The notes under the pieces: generated by a model
What the model saw: only the letters and a program-made list of their open reading frames with translations
What the model was told of the DNA's origin: nothing
Database searches by the model: none
Position numbers and translations under genes: made by a program
Shown here: positions 54,990-64,000 of the stretch, one piece after another
Layout of the letters: each line of letters begins with the position of its first letter
Position numbering within the stretch: the first letter of the stretch is position 1
Assembly: GCF_000153125.2 (NCBI RefSeq)
Contig: NZ_CM002299.1
Location: forward strand, 744,809-808,808
Direction of reading: 5' to 3'
Length of the DNA: 64,000 nucleotides
Origin: Congregibacter litoralis KT71
GTDB taxonomy: Bacteria; Pseudomonadota; Gammaproteobacteria; Pseudomonadales; Halieaceae

Positions 54990-55991
54990 TCAGTTTTTGC
55001 CGAAGAAGGTATCCCGTAGTGTCCCATACTGCTCCGGCGCAAGGCGAGGGCCCCACTGCGACACCACAATACCCGAGGCATAGGCTGCAAAACGGCCGGC
55101 GGTGGGGAAATCCTCGCCTTCCGTCAAGGCGTACAGGAAAGCACCTGCAAACATGTCTCCGGCCCCGTTACTGTCTATTGCATCCACCGTATGCACGGGA
55201 ATGTCATGGAGCTGTTCACCGTCAAAGCACAGCGCACCATCGCCTCCCCGGGTGATCACAAAACGCGTCGCCGTGTCTTTCATCGCTTCCACCGCGTCGG
55301 CCAATGTGGACATGCCGGTCCAGCTTTTGGCCTCCGCTTCGTTGGCGAATACCAAGTCGACCCCAGCGCCCACCATCTTACGGAATTGCTCGGGGAAGAA
55401 CTCCACCATGCCCGGATCGGAAAAGCTCAGGGCCACGGGCACGCCGGCTTCCCGGGCGATCTCCCGGGCACGAATCGCCGCGGCGAGTCCTGTTTCGGAG
55501 CTCACCTGATAGCCCTCAAGGTAAACGTACTCTGAATTTGCTATAGCATCGGGATCCAACTGATCAATGCTGAGACCTTCCGAGGCGCCGAGAAAGCTGT
55601 TCATGCTGCGCTCTGCATCGGGGGTGACAAGCACCAGGCACTTGCCCGTGGGATCGTCGGTGTTCGCCGGTGGTGGAAAACTCACGCCGGCGTCACGGAG
55701 GTCCGATAGATAGATGCGTCCATCCGCGTCATCGGCTACGCGACAGCTCATGAAGCAGTTGCCGCCAAACAGCGCCGTGGCGATGACGGAGTTCCCTGCA
55801 CTACCGCCGCTGGCGTGGCTGGCCTCTACAAGGTGGCCATCCAGTGCCCGGAGCAGTTCCCCGCGACGGTTGCCGTCAACCAGGGTCATCAGGCCCTTCT
55901 CGACGCCGAGCTCCGCGAGGAGCGCGTCGTCTACCCGGATCTCCGTGTCCACCAGCGCTGCGCCCAGTCCGTACACTTTGAACTGCTTCAT
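54990..55991 (-). CDS. PfkB-family carbohydrate/adenosine kinase
   Basis: 333 aa. PfkB motifs: YGLGAALVDTEIRVDDALL at the N-terminus, ASGGSAGNSVIATALFGG, and near the C-terminus DSNGAGDMFAGAFLYAL with the catalytic aspartate (usual motif DTxGAGD). The sequence is of the adenosine kinase-like proteobacterial group common in marine gammaproteobacteria and Vibrio. It would phosphorylate adenosine or a related sugar; the exact substrate cannot be read. Confidence 0.88.
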   Translation of the reverse strand: MKQFKVYGLGAALVDTEIRVDDALLAELGVEKGLMTLVDGNRRGELLRALDGHLVEASHASGGSAGNSVIATALFGGNCFMSCRVADDADGRIYLSDLRDAGVSFPPPANTDDPTGKCLVLVTPDAERSMNSFLGASEGLSIDQLDPDAIANSEYVYLEGYQVSSETGLAAAIRAREIAREAGVPVALSFSDPGMVEFFPEQFRKMVGAGVDLVFANEAEAKSWTGMSTLADAVEAMKDTATRFVITRGGDGALCFDGEQLHDIPVHTVDAIDSNGAGDMFAGAFLYALTEGEDFPTAGRFAAYASGIVVSQWGPRLAPEQYGTLRDTFFGKN

Positions 55992-56114
55992 GTTGTCATC
56001 CGCATCTCTTCTAGCGCGGCATTATGCGCATCTTGCCCCGTGATGTGTAGGGTAGCTCCTGAATGTGATCCTATCTGTGGCTGCTGACTGAGCGGCGAAG
56101 TACACTGCGCGGCC

Positions 56115-58370
56115 ATGAACCGCCTCCTTTCCTTTTTGCGTAAGCTCGCCCTCGTTTTGGTCGCTGTGTTCCTCGTTGGGCTGTTTTATCTCAACGCGCT
56201 CATAACCGACACCTTCGAAAGCAAGCGCTACGCCCTGCCGGCTCAGGTCTTTGCCCGGCCCCTGGAGTTGTTTGTGGGTGCTCGCCTGCCCCAGGCGGCG
56301 GTGCTGGGCGAGCTGGAGCGCCTTGGATATCGCCGGGTGAGTCGGGTGCGCGATCGCGGTGAGTACGAAGTCGTCGGCAACCGTGTGCGGCTCCACAGCC
56401 GGGGCTTTGTTTTCCCCGACGGCCGCGAACCGGCGCGCATGGCGACGCTGGAGTTTTCCTCTGCCAGTCTCCAGGGATTAAGCAGCGCCGGGGCGGAGCT
56501 GGATATTCTTCGTCTTGAACCCCTGCAGATGGGCGGGATTTACCCTGCCCACGGCGAGGATCGTCTGCTCCTGCGCCTTGAGGAGGTGCCTGACACCCTG
56601 CAGGGCGGTTTGCTCGCCATCGAGGATCGCAACTTCTATTCGCACCTGGGTTTTTCACCCACGGGTATTGTTCGCGCCGCGCTGGGTAATATGCGCTCGG
56701 GGCGGGTCGTTGCCGGCGGCAGCACCATCACGCAGCAGCTGGTGAAGAACTACTACCTGAGCTCCGAGCGGACGCTCAGGCGAAAGCTCATTGAGCTGTT
56801 TATGGCCATGCTTATGGAGCTGCATTACGACAAGCCGGAGATCCTCGAGAGTTACATGAACGAGGTGTACCTCGGGCAGGACGGTCCCCGGGCAATCCAT
56901 GGCTTTGCCCTCGCTGCGCACCATTACTTCGACAGCCCCCTTGAGGAGTTGGGACTGCATCAGCAGGCGCTGCTCATCGGGATGATCCGAGGCCCCAGTT
57001 TCTACAATCCCCAGCGCAACCCCGCGCGGGCCCGGGAGCGTCGGGATCTCGTGCTGCAGGTCATGGCGGAGCAGGGGGTAATCAACGAAGAGCAGGCCGT
57101 GGTCGCGCAGGCCATGCCTCTGTCCGTGGGTGGCTCCCGACGCTCGGACACCTTTCCCGCCTACCTGGATCTCGTGAGACGTCATCTGACGGAGCAGTAC
57201 CGCAAAGAGGATTACGCCACGGCGGGGCTGCGGATATTCACGCCTTTTGACCCGCGGCTTCAGGAGCAGCTTGAGCTGAGTACCACGCGCATCATGGACG
57301 CCCTCAATCCCGCGGGCGATCTGCAGACGGCGAGCGTCGTGACGCGGACAGTCAATGGTGAGGTTGTAGCAATCGTGGGAGGGCGAAAGCCGCGGACCAC
57401 AGGATTTAACCGTGCCCTCGATGCGCGGCGCCCCGCAGGCTCTCTCCTAAAACCTGCGGTCTATCTGGCGGCGCTGGAGCAGCCGGAGGCCTATACCCTG
57501 GCGACACCCCTGGATGATTCCACCTTGCGTGTGGCGGGACCTAACGGCGATGTCTGGGCGCCGCGTAACTTTGACCGGGAATCCCATGGCGATGTTTTAC
57601 TCCATCGCGCGCTGGCCAAATCCTACAATCAGGCAACGGCCCGCCTGGGTATGGATATCGGATTGCCGGCGGTGGTGGATATGTTGCAGCGCCTGGGTCT
57701 GCGCCAGGACGTGCCGAGGGTGCCCTCCCTCGTATTGGGCGCGGGAGAATATTCCCCCTTGATGATGGCGCGGGTTTACCAGACGATTGCCGTTGACGGC
57801 ACGCGCACGCCGCTCCGTAGCATTCTGTCCATCGTCAATCGCAGGGGAGAAATTTTGCGCAATAACATCACCGAGTACGAGCGCGCTGTGGATCCCCGTG
57901 CCATTCATCTCCTCCACTACGCCCTGCGGGAGGTGGTACGCGAGGGAACGGGACGGGGGGTTTACCGCAGCCTTGCCGAGGACTTTCACGTGGCGGGAAA
58001 AACCGGGACCACCAACGATGGTCGCGACTCCTGGTTCGCGGGCTTCTCGGGTGATTTGCTCGCGGTGACGTGGATCGGGCGGGACAACAACAATGCGACG
58101 GGCCTGACAGGCTCGAGCGGAGCACTGCGTATCTGGGCAGACTTCATGGCCCAGGCCGCGACCCGCCCTCTCAGTTATCGAATGCCCGCGGGTGTCGAGC
58201 TTCATCGTGTGGATGATCGCAGCGGGGAGCTCACGGGAGAGGGCTGTGCCAATGCGCGTCTGCTGCCGTTCATCACCGGGTCTCAACCCGTTCGCAGCAC
58301 TGGCTGTGCGCCTAAGTCCGAGGGCATTCGGGGCTGGTTCGAGAAGCTGTTCGGTGGCGGTGACCGATGA
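56115..58370 (+). CDS. mrcB: Penicillin-binding protein 1B
   Basis: 751 aa. A short cytoplasmic start and one membrane helix (LVLVAVFLVGLFYLNALI) precede the UvrB-like domain 2 and the glycosyltransferase domain (AIEDRNFYSHLGFSPTGI, AGGSTITQQLVKNYYLSSE, RKLIELFMAML). The transpeptidase has the active-site SLLKPAVYL (S-x-x-K), SYNQ (S-x-N) and KTGTTNDGRDSWFAGF (KTG). It builds and cross-links peptidoglycan. Its stop overlaps the lipoprotein gene. Confidence 0.97.
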   Translation: MNRLLSFLRKLALVLVAVFLVGLFYLNALITDTFESKRYALPAQVFARPLELFVGARLPQAAVLGELERLGYRRVSRVRDRGEYEVVGNRVRLHSRGFVFPDGREPARMATLEFSSASLQGLSSAGAELDILRLEPLQMGGIYPAHGEDRLLLRLEEVPDTLQGGLLAIEDRNFYSHLGFSPTGIVRAALGNMRSGRVVAGGSTITQQLVKNYYLSSERTLRRKLIELFMAMLMELHYDKPEILESYMNEVYLGQDGPRAIHGFALAAHHYFDSPLEELGLHQQALLIGMIRGPSFYNPQRNPARARERRDLVLQVMAEQGVINEEQAVVAQAMPLSVGGSRRSDTFPAYLDLVRRHLTEQYRKEDYATAGLRIFTPFDPRLQEQLELSTTRIMDALNPAGDLQTASVVTRTVNGEVVAIVGGRKPRTTGFNRALDARRPAGSLLKPAVYLAALEQPEAYTLATPLDDSTLRVAGPNGDVWAPRNFDRESHGDVLLHRALAKSYNQATARLGMDIGLPAVVDMLQRLGLRQDVPRVPSLVLGAGEYSPLMMARVYQTIAVDGTRTPLRSILSIVNRRGEILRNNITEYERAVDPRAIHLLHYALREVVREGTGRGVYRSLAEDFHVAGKTGTTNDGRDSWFAGFSGDLLAVTWIGRDNNNATGLTGSSGALRIWADFMAQAATRPLSYRMPAGVELHRVDDRSGELTGEGCANARLLPFITGSQPVRSTGCAPKSEGIRGWFEKLFGGGDR

Positions 58371-58810
58371 TGGGTTCCCCGAGCGCTTTTCAGAGCTTAC
58401 TGCTGGTTGTTGTTCTCCTTGCCCTCGCTGCCTGTGCATCCGGTCCCAGCCCGGTACCACCCGAGGCCCCCGAAGCCCGAGAGCGGTCTTCGCGCATGCC
58501 CACGCCCACGATTCCCGCGCCGTCGACGCCGACCGCGCCCACCGATAGAAGCTCGCCGCCCGCAAGGAGCCCCGTCGATAGTTTGCTGGACGAGGCTCGC
58601 GCCTTTCGGGAGCAGGGGGATTTATCGGCGAGCTTTGCCCGTCTCGAACGGGCCCTGCGCATTGCGCCCCAGCGCGCTGAAGTTTATCTGGAGTTGGCGC
58701 GAAGCCATGCGGCCGCGGGAAGACCCGGGCGGGCCTCCGCCAGTGCTGAGCGGGGCTTGTTGTATTGCGGCGCGTCCACCTGCACAAAGCTCCGACAGTT
58801 TATCGACTAG
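58367..58810 (+). CDS. Small TPR-like lipoprotein
   Basis: 147 aa. A lipoprotein signal with LLALAACASG (cysteine at about 24) is followed by a long Pro/Ser/Thr-rich linker and a tetratricopeptide-like pair, SLLDEARAFREQGDLSASFA then RLERALRIAPQRAEVYLELA. It overlaps mrcB by ATGA, so it is translated with it. By location it could assist PBP1B, in the way LpoB activates E. coli PBP1B, but it shows no LpoB-like sequence and the link is inference. Confidence 0.8.
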   Translation: MMGSPSAFQSLLLVVVLLALAACASGPSPVPPEAPEARERSSRMPTPTIPAPSTPTAPTDRSSPPARSPVDSLLDEARAFREQGDLSASFARLERALRIAPQRAEVYLELARSHAAAGRPGRASASAERGLLYCGASTCTKLRQFID

Positions 58811-58870
58811 CAAGGCGATCACGAAGAGCCTGTGCCAGGGGTCTTTGAGATCTGGAGATCGATGCGGTCG

Positions 58871-60361
58871 TTAGCGCTCGCTGACACGAGTCCGCGAGCC
58901 ATCCTCCCTAGGCTCAAATTGCAGCATCTGATTGATACAGCGGGGCAGTTCCCCCACGGTGTGACTGACAAACAACAGCTGACATCGCCCCCGATCGACA
59001 AGGTGATCCACAGCTGCCAGAAGCATTTGCCGGTGGCGGGGGTCGAGGCTCAGGGTGGCCTCATCGAGGAGTAATATCTCGGGCTCTTTGACCATGGCCC
59101 GCGCCAAAAGCACCAGGCGCTGGAGACCGAAACTCAGAGTATGAAATTCCCTGTCGACCTGCGCGGATAACCCTAGAGCCCTGAGCCACTCCCGCGCGCT
59201 GGAACGCTGGAGGTCGCTGGGTCGGTCCCGGAGCCCAACACTGTCAAAAAATCCCGAGAGAACGACGGATTCCACGGTGCTGCCGCTGGGCACAGCGAAT
59301 TGCATGCGGGCATCCACCCGGCCGAAGCGGGCTTTGATGTCCCAGACACTTTCACCGCTGCCGCGACGCCGGCCAAAAAGCGAAACCTGCTGCCCGTAGG
59401 CCTTGTGATTATCCCCGGTGAGAAGGTCCAGCAAGGTACTTTTGCCACAGCCGTTGGGACCGACGATCAGTGTGTGCTGATCTGGCGCCATGGACCAGTC
59501 GAGGTTTCGAAAAACGCAGAGATCTCCGAAGGAGACCGAGACATCCTGAAGTTCTATCGTGGGTTCGGAGCGAGAGGGCTCAGCGGTGGACTTCGCTTTG
59601 GGAAGCGCGCCGAATGCTACGGTGGCCGGTTCCAATAAACGCCGTCCCTCGGGACTATCAAGCACCGTTTGCGGGTCGCCCATGGCGATGATTCGTCCGC
59701 CGTCGAGGAGCATGAGTCTGTTACAGGCACCGGGGATTTCCTCAGGACTCCGGCACAGCGTCAGCACAGCGGGGCTGCGTGCCATGATGCTGTCGAGGGC
59801 TTCCCGCAGTCGTTCCTGAGTGGCCAGGTCCAGTCCATCAAGGGGGCTGTCAAGAATCAACAGGGCGGGTCTGGCGAACAGCGCGCTGGCCAGCAGCGCT
59901 TTGCGCATCTGTCCGGTGCTGATGTAGCGCAGCCCGCGATCCAGAATATCGCGAATGCCCAGAAGCTCGATAAGCGCATCGCGCTCTGTTTGTGACCAGT
60001 CCTCGGTCTGCAACAGATCTTTTACCCGGGTGCCCTCATCCCGGGCGTTTGCTTCAAATTCTGCACAATCGAGCTTCTGATCCCGTTCCCAAAGGCGCCG
60101 ACCACGCTCGAAGCAGACGTAGGCGGTGCCGCCATCCCGTAACGTCGGGCTGCGATTAAACGACCCGGCAAAGCGGGTCTGCTCCCCGGCAATGACCGTT
60201 GCCAGCGCTGTTTTGCCGGCACCGTTGGCGCCGAGTATCGCCCAGTGCTCCCCCGGCACCCAGCGCCAGGAGATGCCCTGTAAAGCGGGTTTGGCACGAT
60301 AGCTGAGCGCGAGATTCTCCAGGGAAAACAGCTTGCTTGGTTGTTCGTTAGTGGCTGACAC
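58871..60361 (-). CDS. ModF-like duplicated ABC ATPase
   Basis: 496 aa from the GTG at 60361. The frame is open to 60487, but the protein family begins at FSLENLALSYRAK. Two ABC domains occur in one chain: the first with LGANGAGKTALA and LLILDSPLDGLDL, the second with VGPNGCGKSTLLDLL, LSFGLQRLVLL and LLLDEATLSLDPRH. The first domain's signature, YISTGQMRKALL, matches the molybdenum-related ModF/PhrA pattern. No membrane partner or molybdate genes are adjacent. ModF functions in E. coli are not well defined. Confidence 0.85.
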   Translation of the reverse strand: MSATNEQPSKLFSLENLALSYRAKPALQGISWRWVPGEHWAILGANGAGKTALATVIAGEQTRFAGSFNRSPTLRDGGTAYVCFERGRRLWERDQKLDCAEFEANARDEGTRVKDLLQTEDWSQTERDALIELLGIRDILDRGLRYISTGQMRKALLASALFARPALLILDSPLDGLDLATQERLREALDSIMARSPAVLTLCRSPEEIPGACNRLMLLDGGRIIAMGDPQTVLDSPEGRRLLEPATVAFGALPKAKSTAEPSRSEPTIELQDVSVSFGDLCVFRNLDWSMAPDQHTLIVGPNGCGKSTLLDLLTGDNHKAYGQQVSLFGRRRGSGESVWDIKARFGRVDARMQFAVPSGSTVESVVLSGFFDSVGLRDRPSDLQRSSAREWLRALGLSAQVDREFHTLSFGLQRLVLLARAMVKEPEILLLDEATLSLDPRHRQMLLAAVDHLVDRGRCQLLFVSHTVGELPRCINQMLQFEPREDGSRTRVSER

Positions 60362-60543
60362 AAAGACACCCGGGCATGTGGTGGTATGCAGTGTAAATGA
60401 CTCGCCGCCGGTGGGCGTAGGGGCAGGCAGTTTATGGCTCCGTGGTATTGCCCGGAGCCACGGGCAGGATGCCGCGCTTGCGAGCAAGCGGTACCATGGA
60501 AGTCACCTGTGTTTTTCTTCGTTACTTATCAAGGCTTACAACC

Positions 60544-61161
60544 GTGTCCATCGCTCTCCTACAAATGGCCGAATCCAGGCTGGCGGGCCATCGGCCCTCC
60601 CGAAAATGGCTGAAGGGCATCATGAAGCGCGCGGCTGTGGCGCTGATATTGCAGCTTAGGGAGGGGGAGTTGGGCGTATTGATGATCCGCCGGTCGGATC
60701 GGGAGGGCGACCCCTGGTCGGGGCAGATGGCCTTTCCCGGCGGGCGAAAAGAGCCCGACGATGAAAGTGATCTGGAAACCGCCCGGCGAGAAACGGAGGA
60801 AGAAATCGGCCTCCATCTGGGGGCGCAGGAGCCCTGTATCGGGGCCTTGTCTGAGCTTAATGCGATCAATAGCCGATTCCGCGGGCTGGTGATATCGCCC
60901 TATGTCTTCCATCTGGAGCGGAGTGTGAACTTCCACCCCAACCATGAAGTAGCGGAGGTGGTGTGGGTGCCTCTGGAGTTTTTACTGGATACGGATAACC
61001 GCGAAGAAATGGTCTGGGAGCGCAACGGCATCAAGCTGCGCATGCCCTGTTATTTCTATGAGGAGCGGCGGATCTGGGGCCTGTCCCTGCGCATGCTGGA
61101 TGAGCTCATGGACGTGGTGGCCGGGAAATCTCCCGGGCGTAAGCGCTGGCGCAGGTTTTAG
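60544..61161 (+). CDS. NUDIX hydrolase, CoA-pyrophosphatase-like
   Basis: 205 aa from the GTG at 60544; an ATG at 60565 removes seven residues and the frame is open further upstream to 60442. The NUDIX box GGRKEPDDESDLETARRETE then EEIG is intact and the context FPGGR with LGALSELNAINSR and SPYVF resembles the CoA pyrophosphatase group (NudL). It would cleave CoA or related dinucleotide pyrophosphates. It diverges from the ModF-like gene. Confidence 0.88.
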   Translation: MSIALLQMAESRLAGHRPSRKWLKGIMKRAAVALILQLREGELGVLMIRRSDREGDPWSGQMAFPGGRKEPDDESDLETARRETEEEIGLHLGAQEPCIGALSELNAINSRFRGLVISPYVFHLERSVNFHPNHEVAEVVWVPLEFLLDTDNREEMVWERNGIKLRMPCYFYEERRIWGLSLRMLDELMDVVAGKSPGRKRWRRF

Positions 61162-61182
61162 GCGCTCGCCTCGTCGAGGCCC

Positions 61183-61809
61183 TTACTGCCGGCCGATGTC
61201 TTCATCGCCCCGAAGAAATGCCTTGGTGTCCAGAAACAGCTCCATCATGGCGGGATCTTCCCGGCTGGCCTCCAGGAGGGCCTCGCTGTCAGTTTCGCCG
61301 CGCAAAAAAGCACGGAGGACATCCATAAACACCGGCGTCATGTCCGGATCTCTGGCCCAGCGGGGCGCATTAACGAGGTTACCCGTGACCACCTCGCCGT
61401 TATAGGTCAGCCAGTAACCGCCGCAGCTCGACAGGTAGTAATCGTCGCGACGGCCAAAACTCTGGTTGGGTGTCGAGGGATCGAAACCGTCATCGGGCAC
61501 GTCGGTGATGCGTTTGAGCGCCAGTATCCAGCGGGATCCTACGGGAAATTCCTCCGCCGGTGGCCGGCAGTAATCCCGCGTCTCCATCCACACGCGGATG
61601 TCGTCCAGATACGCTTCGCCCCGCAGCTGTTCCTCTATGGCAATATCCACGGCGTTGCCTTTGATTCGCAGGACCTCTGCGGCCACGACGAGATCCGCGG
61701 ATGCCTGAACGTCGCTGAAGGAGCCTTCCCACAAGCAGCCGCACTCGGCACGCAGGTTGCCGGAGGCAGGGAGGAGTGCCAGGGCGAGGGCCCCGGCGAG
61801 CCCGCGCAT
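61183..61809 (-). CDS. Secreted Cys-containing protein of unknown function
   Basis: 208 aa from the ATG at 61809, chosen because a signal peptide follows it directly (GLAGALALALLPASGNLRAE); the frame is open up to 61872. Mature sequence begins CGCLWEGSFSDVQASADLV, and VVAAEVLRIKGNAVDI, VWMETRDYCRPPAEEF and VGSRWILALKRI follow. A Cys-x-Cys right after the cleavage site and an AD-x-V-x-x-x-V beta strand recall the NTR/TIMP fold. This resemblance is by eye. Another cysteine pair (DYYLSSCGGYW) could form a disulfide. It lies 14 bp beyond the end of hemB and could be co-transcribed with it. Confidence 0.65.
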   Translation of the reverse strand: MRGLAGALALALLPASGNLRAECGCLWEGSFSDVQASADLVVAAEVLRIKGNAVDIAIEEQLRGEAYLDDIRVWMETRDYCRPPAEEFPVGSRWILALKRITDVPDDGFDPSTPNQSFGRRDDYYLSSCGGYWLTYNGEVVTGNLVNAPRWARDPDMTPVFMDVLRAFLRGETDSEALLEASREDPAMMELFLDTKAFLRGDEDIGRQ

Positions 61810-61822
61810 CACCGCGGCCCTG

Positions 61823-62848
<1,026 letters not shown>

Positions 62849-64000
62849 TTAAAGGGCTGCGAAAGCGGTAGCAGCGGCCGCGACGGTTTCTTCGATATCG
62901 GCGTCCGTGTGCGCTGCCGACATAAAACCCGCTTCGTAGGAGGCGGGTGCGAGATACACGCCCAGCTCCAGCATATGGTGAAAGAAGCGAGCAAAGCTGT
63001 CCGTATCGCAGGCCATGACGTCGGCGTAATTGGATACGCTGTCGGCGTCCGTGAAGAAGCCGCCGAACATGGTACCCGCGTGGTTGGTGGTAAAGGGCAC
63101 ACCTGCCTTGTCCGCAGCCTGCTGCATGCCGTCGCAGATCGCCTGGGTGTGAGCAAAAATGGGCTCATAAAACCCGGGACGGGAAATGATACGCATGGTG
63201 GCAAGTCCCGCAGCCATGGCGATGGGATTGCCCGACAGGGTGCCAGCCTGATAAACCGGACCCAGGGGCGCAATCTGCTCCATGATCTCGCGTTTGCCGC
63301 CAAAGGCGCCGACGGGCATACCGCCGCCGACGATCTTCCCCAGACAGGTGAGGTCGGCTTCGATGCCCAGATGACCCTGGGCGCCGTGGGTGCCGAACCG
63401 AAAACCGGTCATGACCTCGTCGAGAATCAGGACCGCGCCGCTGGCAGTACAGACTTCACGCATGGCCGTGAGGAATTCCGGCGTGGGGAGCACGCAATTC
63501 ATATTGCCCGTCACGGGCTCAACGATGAGGCAGGCAATGCGATCGCCGTGTTCCGCAAACGCTTTGCGCAACTCTTCGGGATCGTTGTAGGTGAGGGTCA
63601 TGGTGTAGTCCGCCAGAGCGGCGGGAACACCGGGGGAGCTGGGGACGCCCAGGGTGAGCGCGCCAGAGCCCGCTTTGATCAGCAGCGAATCCGAGTGTCC
63701 GTGGTAGCAGCCCTCAAACTTCACAATGATATCGCGGCCGGTGTAACCACGGGCCAGGCGTATGGCACTCATGGTGGCCTCGGTGCCGGAATTCACCATG
63801 CGCACCAGGTCCATGTTCGGCATGATGTCGCAAATGGTATCCGCTAGTTCGATCTCGAGTTCCGTGGGGGCGCCGAAGCTGAGACCTTTCTCTGACTGCT
63901 TTACCACCGCTTCCCGCACTTCCGGATGATTGTGTCCCATGATCATGGGGCCCCAGGATAGTACGTAGTCCGTGTAGCGCTTGCCGTCGCAATCGAAGAT
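62849..64000 (-). CDS. hemL: Glutamate-1-semialdehyde 2,1-aminomutase (N-terminus cut by window edge)
   Basis: 384 codons visible, C-terminal part; the gene enters from the right edge in frame and continues beyond. [54 protein letters not shown] and [17 protein letters not shown] (PLP lysine in GKI) are HemL motifs. It makes 5-aminolevulinate from glutamate 1-semialdehyde. It is transcribed with hemB. Confidence 0.98.
   Translation of the reverse strand: MFDCDGKRYTDYVLSWGPMIMGHNHPEVREAVVKQSEKGLSFGAPTELEIELADTICDIMPNMDLVRMVNSGTEATMSAIRLARGYTGRDIIVKFEGCYHGHSDSLLIKAGSGALTLGVPSSPGVPAALADYTMTLTYNDPEELRKAFAEHGDRIACLIVEPVTGNMNCVLPTPEFLTAMREVCTASGAVLILDEVMTGFRFGTHGAQGHLGIEADLTCLGKIVGGGMPVGAFGGKREIMEQIAPLGPVYQAGTLSGNPIAMAAGLATMRIISRPGFYEPIFAHTQAICDGMQQAADKAGVPFTTNHAGTMFGGFFTDADSVSNYADVMACDTDSFARFFHHMLELGVYLAPASYEAGFMSAAHTDADIEETVAAAATAFAAL

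Noticed and set aside
57597..58787. 396-codon minus-strand frame
   Set aside because: Antisense to mrcB and the lipoprotein gene, with no recognisable domain.
62909..63847. 312-codon plus-strand frame
   Set aside because: Antisense to hemL; no domain or start signal.

Overview
The window reads as a chromosome segment of a moderately GC-rich aerobic gammaproteobacterium. Gene orders such as rpsU-yqeY-dnaG-rpoD, lptD-surA-pdxA with rsmA-apaG-apaH, amgK-murU, trpEGDC followed by a CRP/Vfr gene, and dsbD-aroQ-accB-accC-prmA-dusB-fis-purH-purD are those of the Pseudomonas/Cellvibrionales branch. A wax-ester synthase homologue, DUF2333 and a large TonB receptor fit a marine oligotroph of the Halieaceae (OM60/NOR5) type. 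The family placement is an inference from gene content, not from a comparison.

Layout. 1-3515: an accessory cassette (DoxX, a small membrane protein, an isochorismatase-like hydrolase, a pirin) with a divergent LysR regulator. 3501-4356: a relic insertion-sequence end and a BrnT-like toxin/CopG-like antitoxin pair. 4362-11780: a 7.4-kb segment bounded by perfect 45-bp direct repeats of the 3' part of tRNA-Ile2(CAU). The right copy is the intact tRNA gene and the left copy is the displaced fragment. The segment holds a solitary formyltransferase-like gene, a decayed IS3 element, a TonB-dependent receptor, and an ISL3-family element with an 8-bp target duplication and a 296-bp tandem duplication of its right end. 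No integrase is visible. It is the clearest accessory region of the window.

11926-21537: an M20-family secreted hydrolase, a MOSC protein, a lipoprotein-type methyltransferase, a wax-ester synthase/DGAT with a Lys/Ala-rich tail, then the macromolecular-synthesis operon (rpsU, yqeY, dnaG, rpoD). 21769-27790: tsaD-folB-folK facing cca, a small coiled-coil protein, then rsmA-apaG-apaH. 27867-29383: a polysaccharide-type ABC exporter pair (permease and ATPase) placed on the opposite strand inside what is usually the continuous lptD-surA-pdxA-rsmA-apaG-apaH operon. 29405-34185: pdxA, surA, lptD.

34347-41062: amgK-murU (cell-wall sugar recycling), rpe, then trpEGDC with a Trp-containing leader peptide. 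41148-47382: a CRP/Vfr homologue lacking the cAMP-contacting arginine, an OsmC protein, coq7, purD, purH, fis, dusB. 47543-52702: prmA, accC, accB, aroQ, dsbD. 52930-58810: a PCuAC copper chaperone, DUF2333, a pentapeptide protein, a PfkB-family kinase, penicillin-binding protein 1B and a small lipoprotein. 58871-64000: a ModF-like double ABC ATPase, a NUDIX hydrolase, a secreted Cys-containing protein of unknown function, hemB and the C-terminal part of hemL.

Most of the window is well-ordered housekeeping. The items that deserve attention are the tRNA-bounded segment with its nested ISL3 relics, the CRP homologue with an altered ligand pocket, the ABC exporter wedged into the lptD/rsmA operon, the Trp leader, and several short tandem repeat arrays between housekeeping genes.
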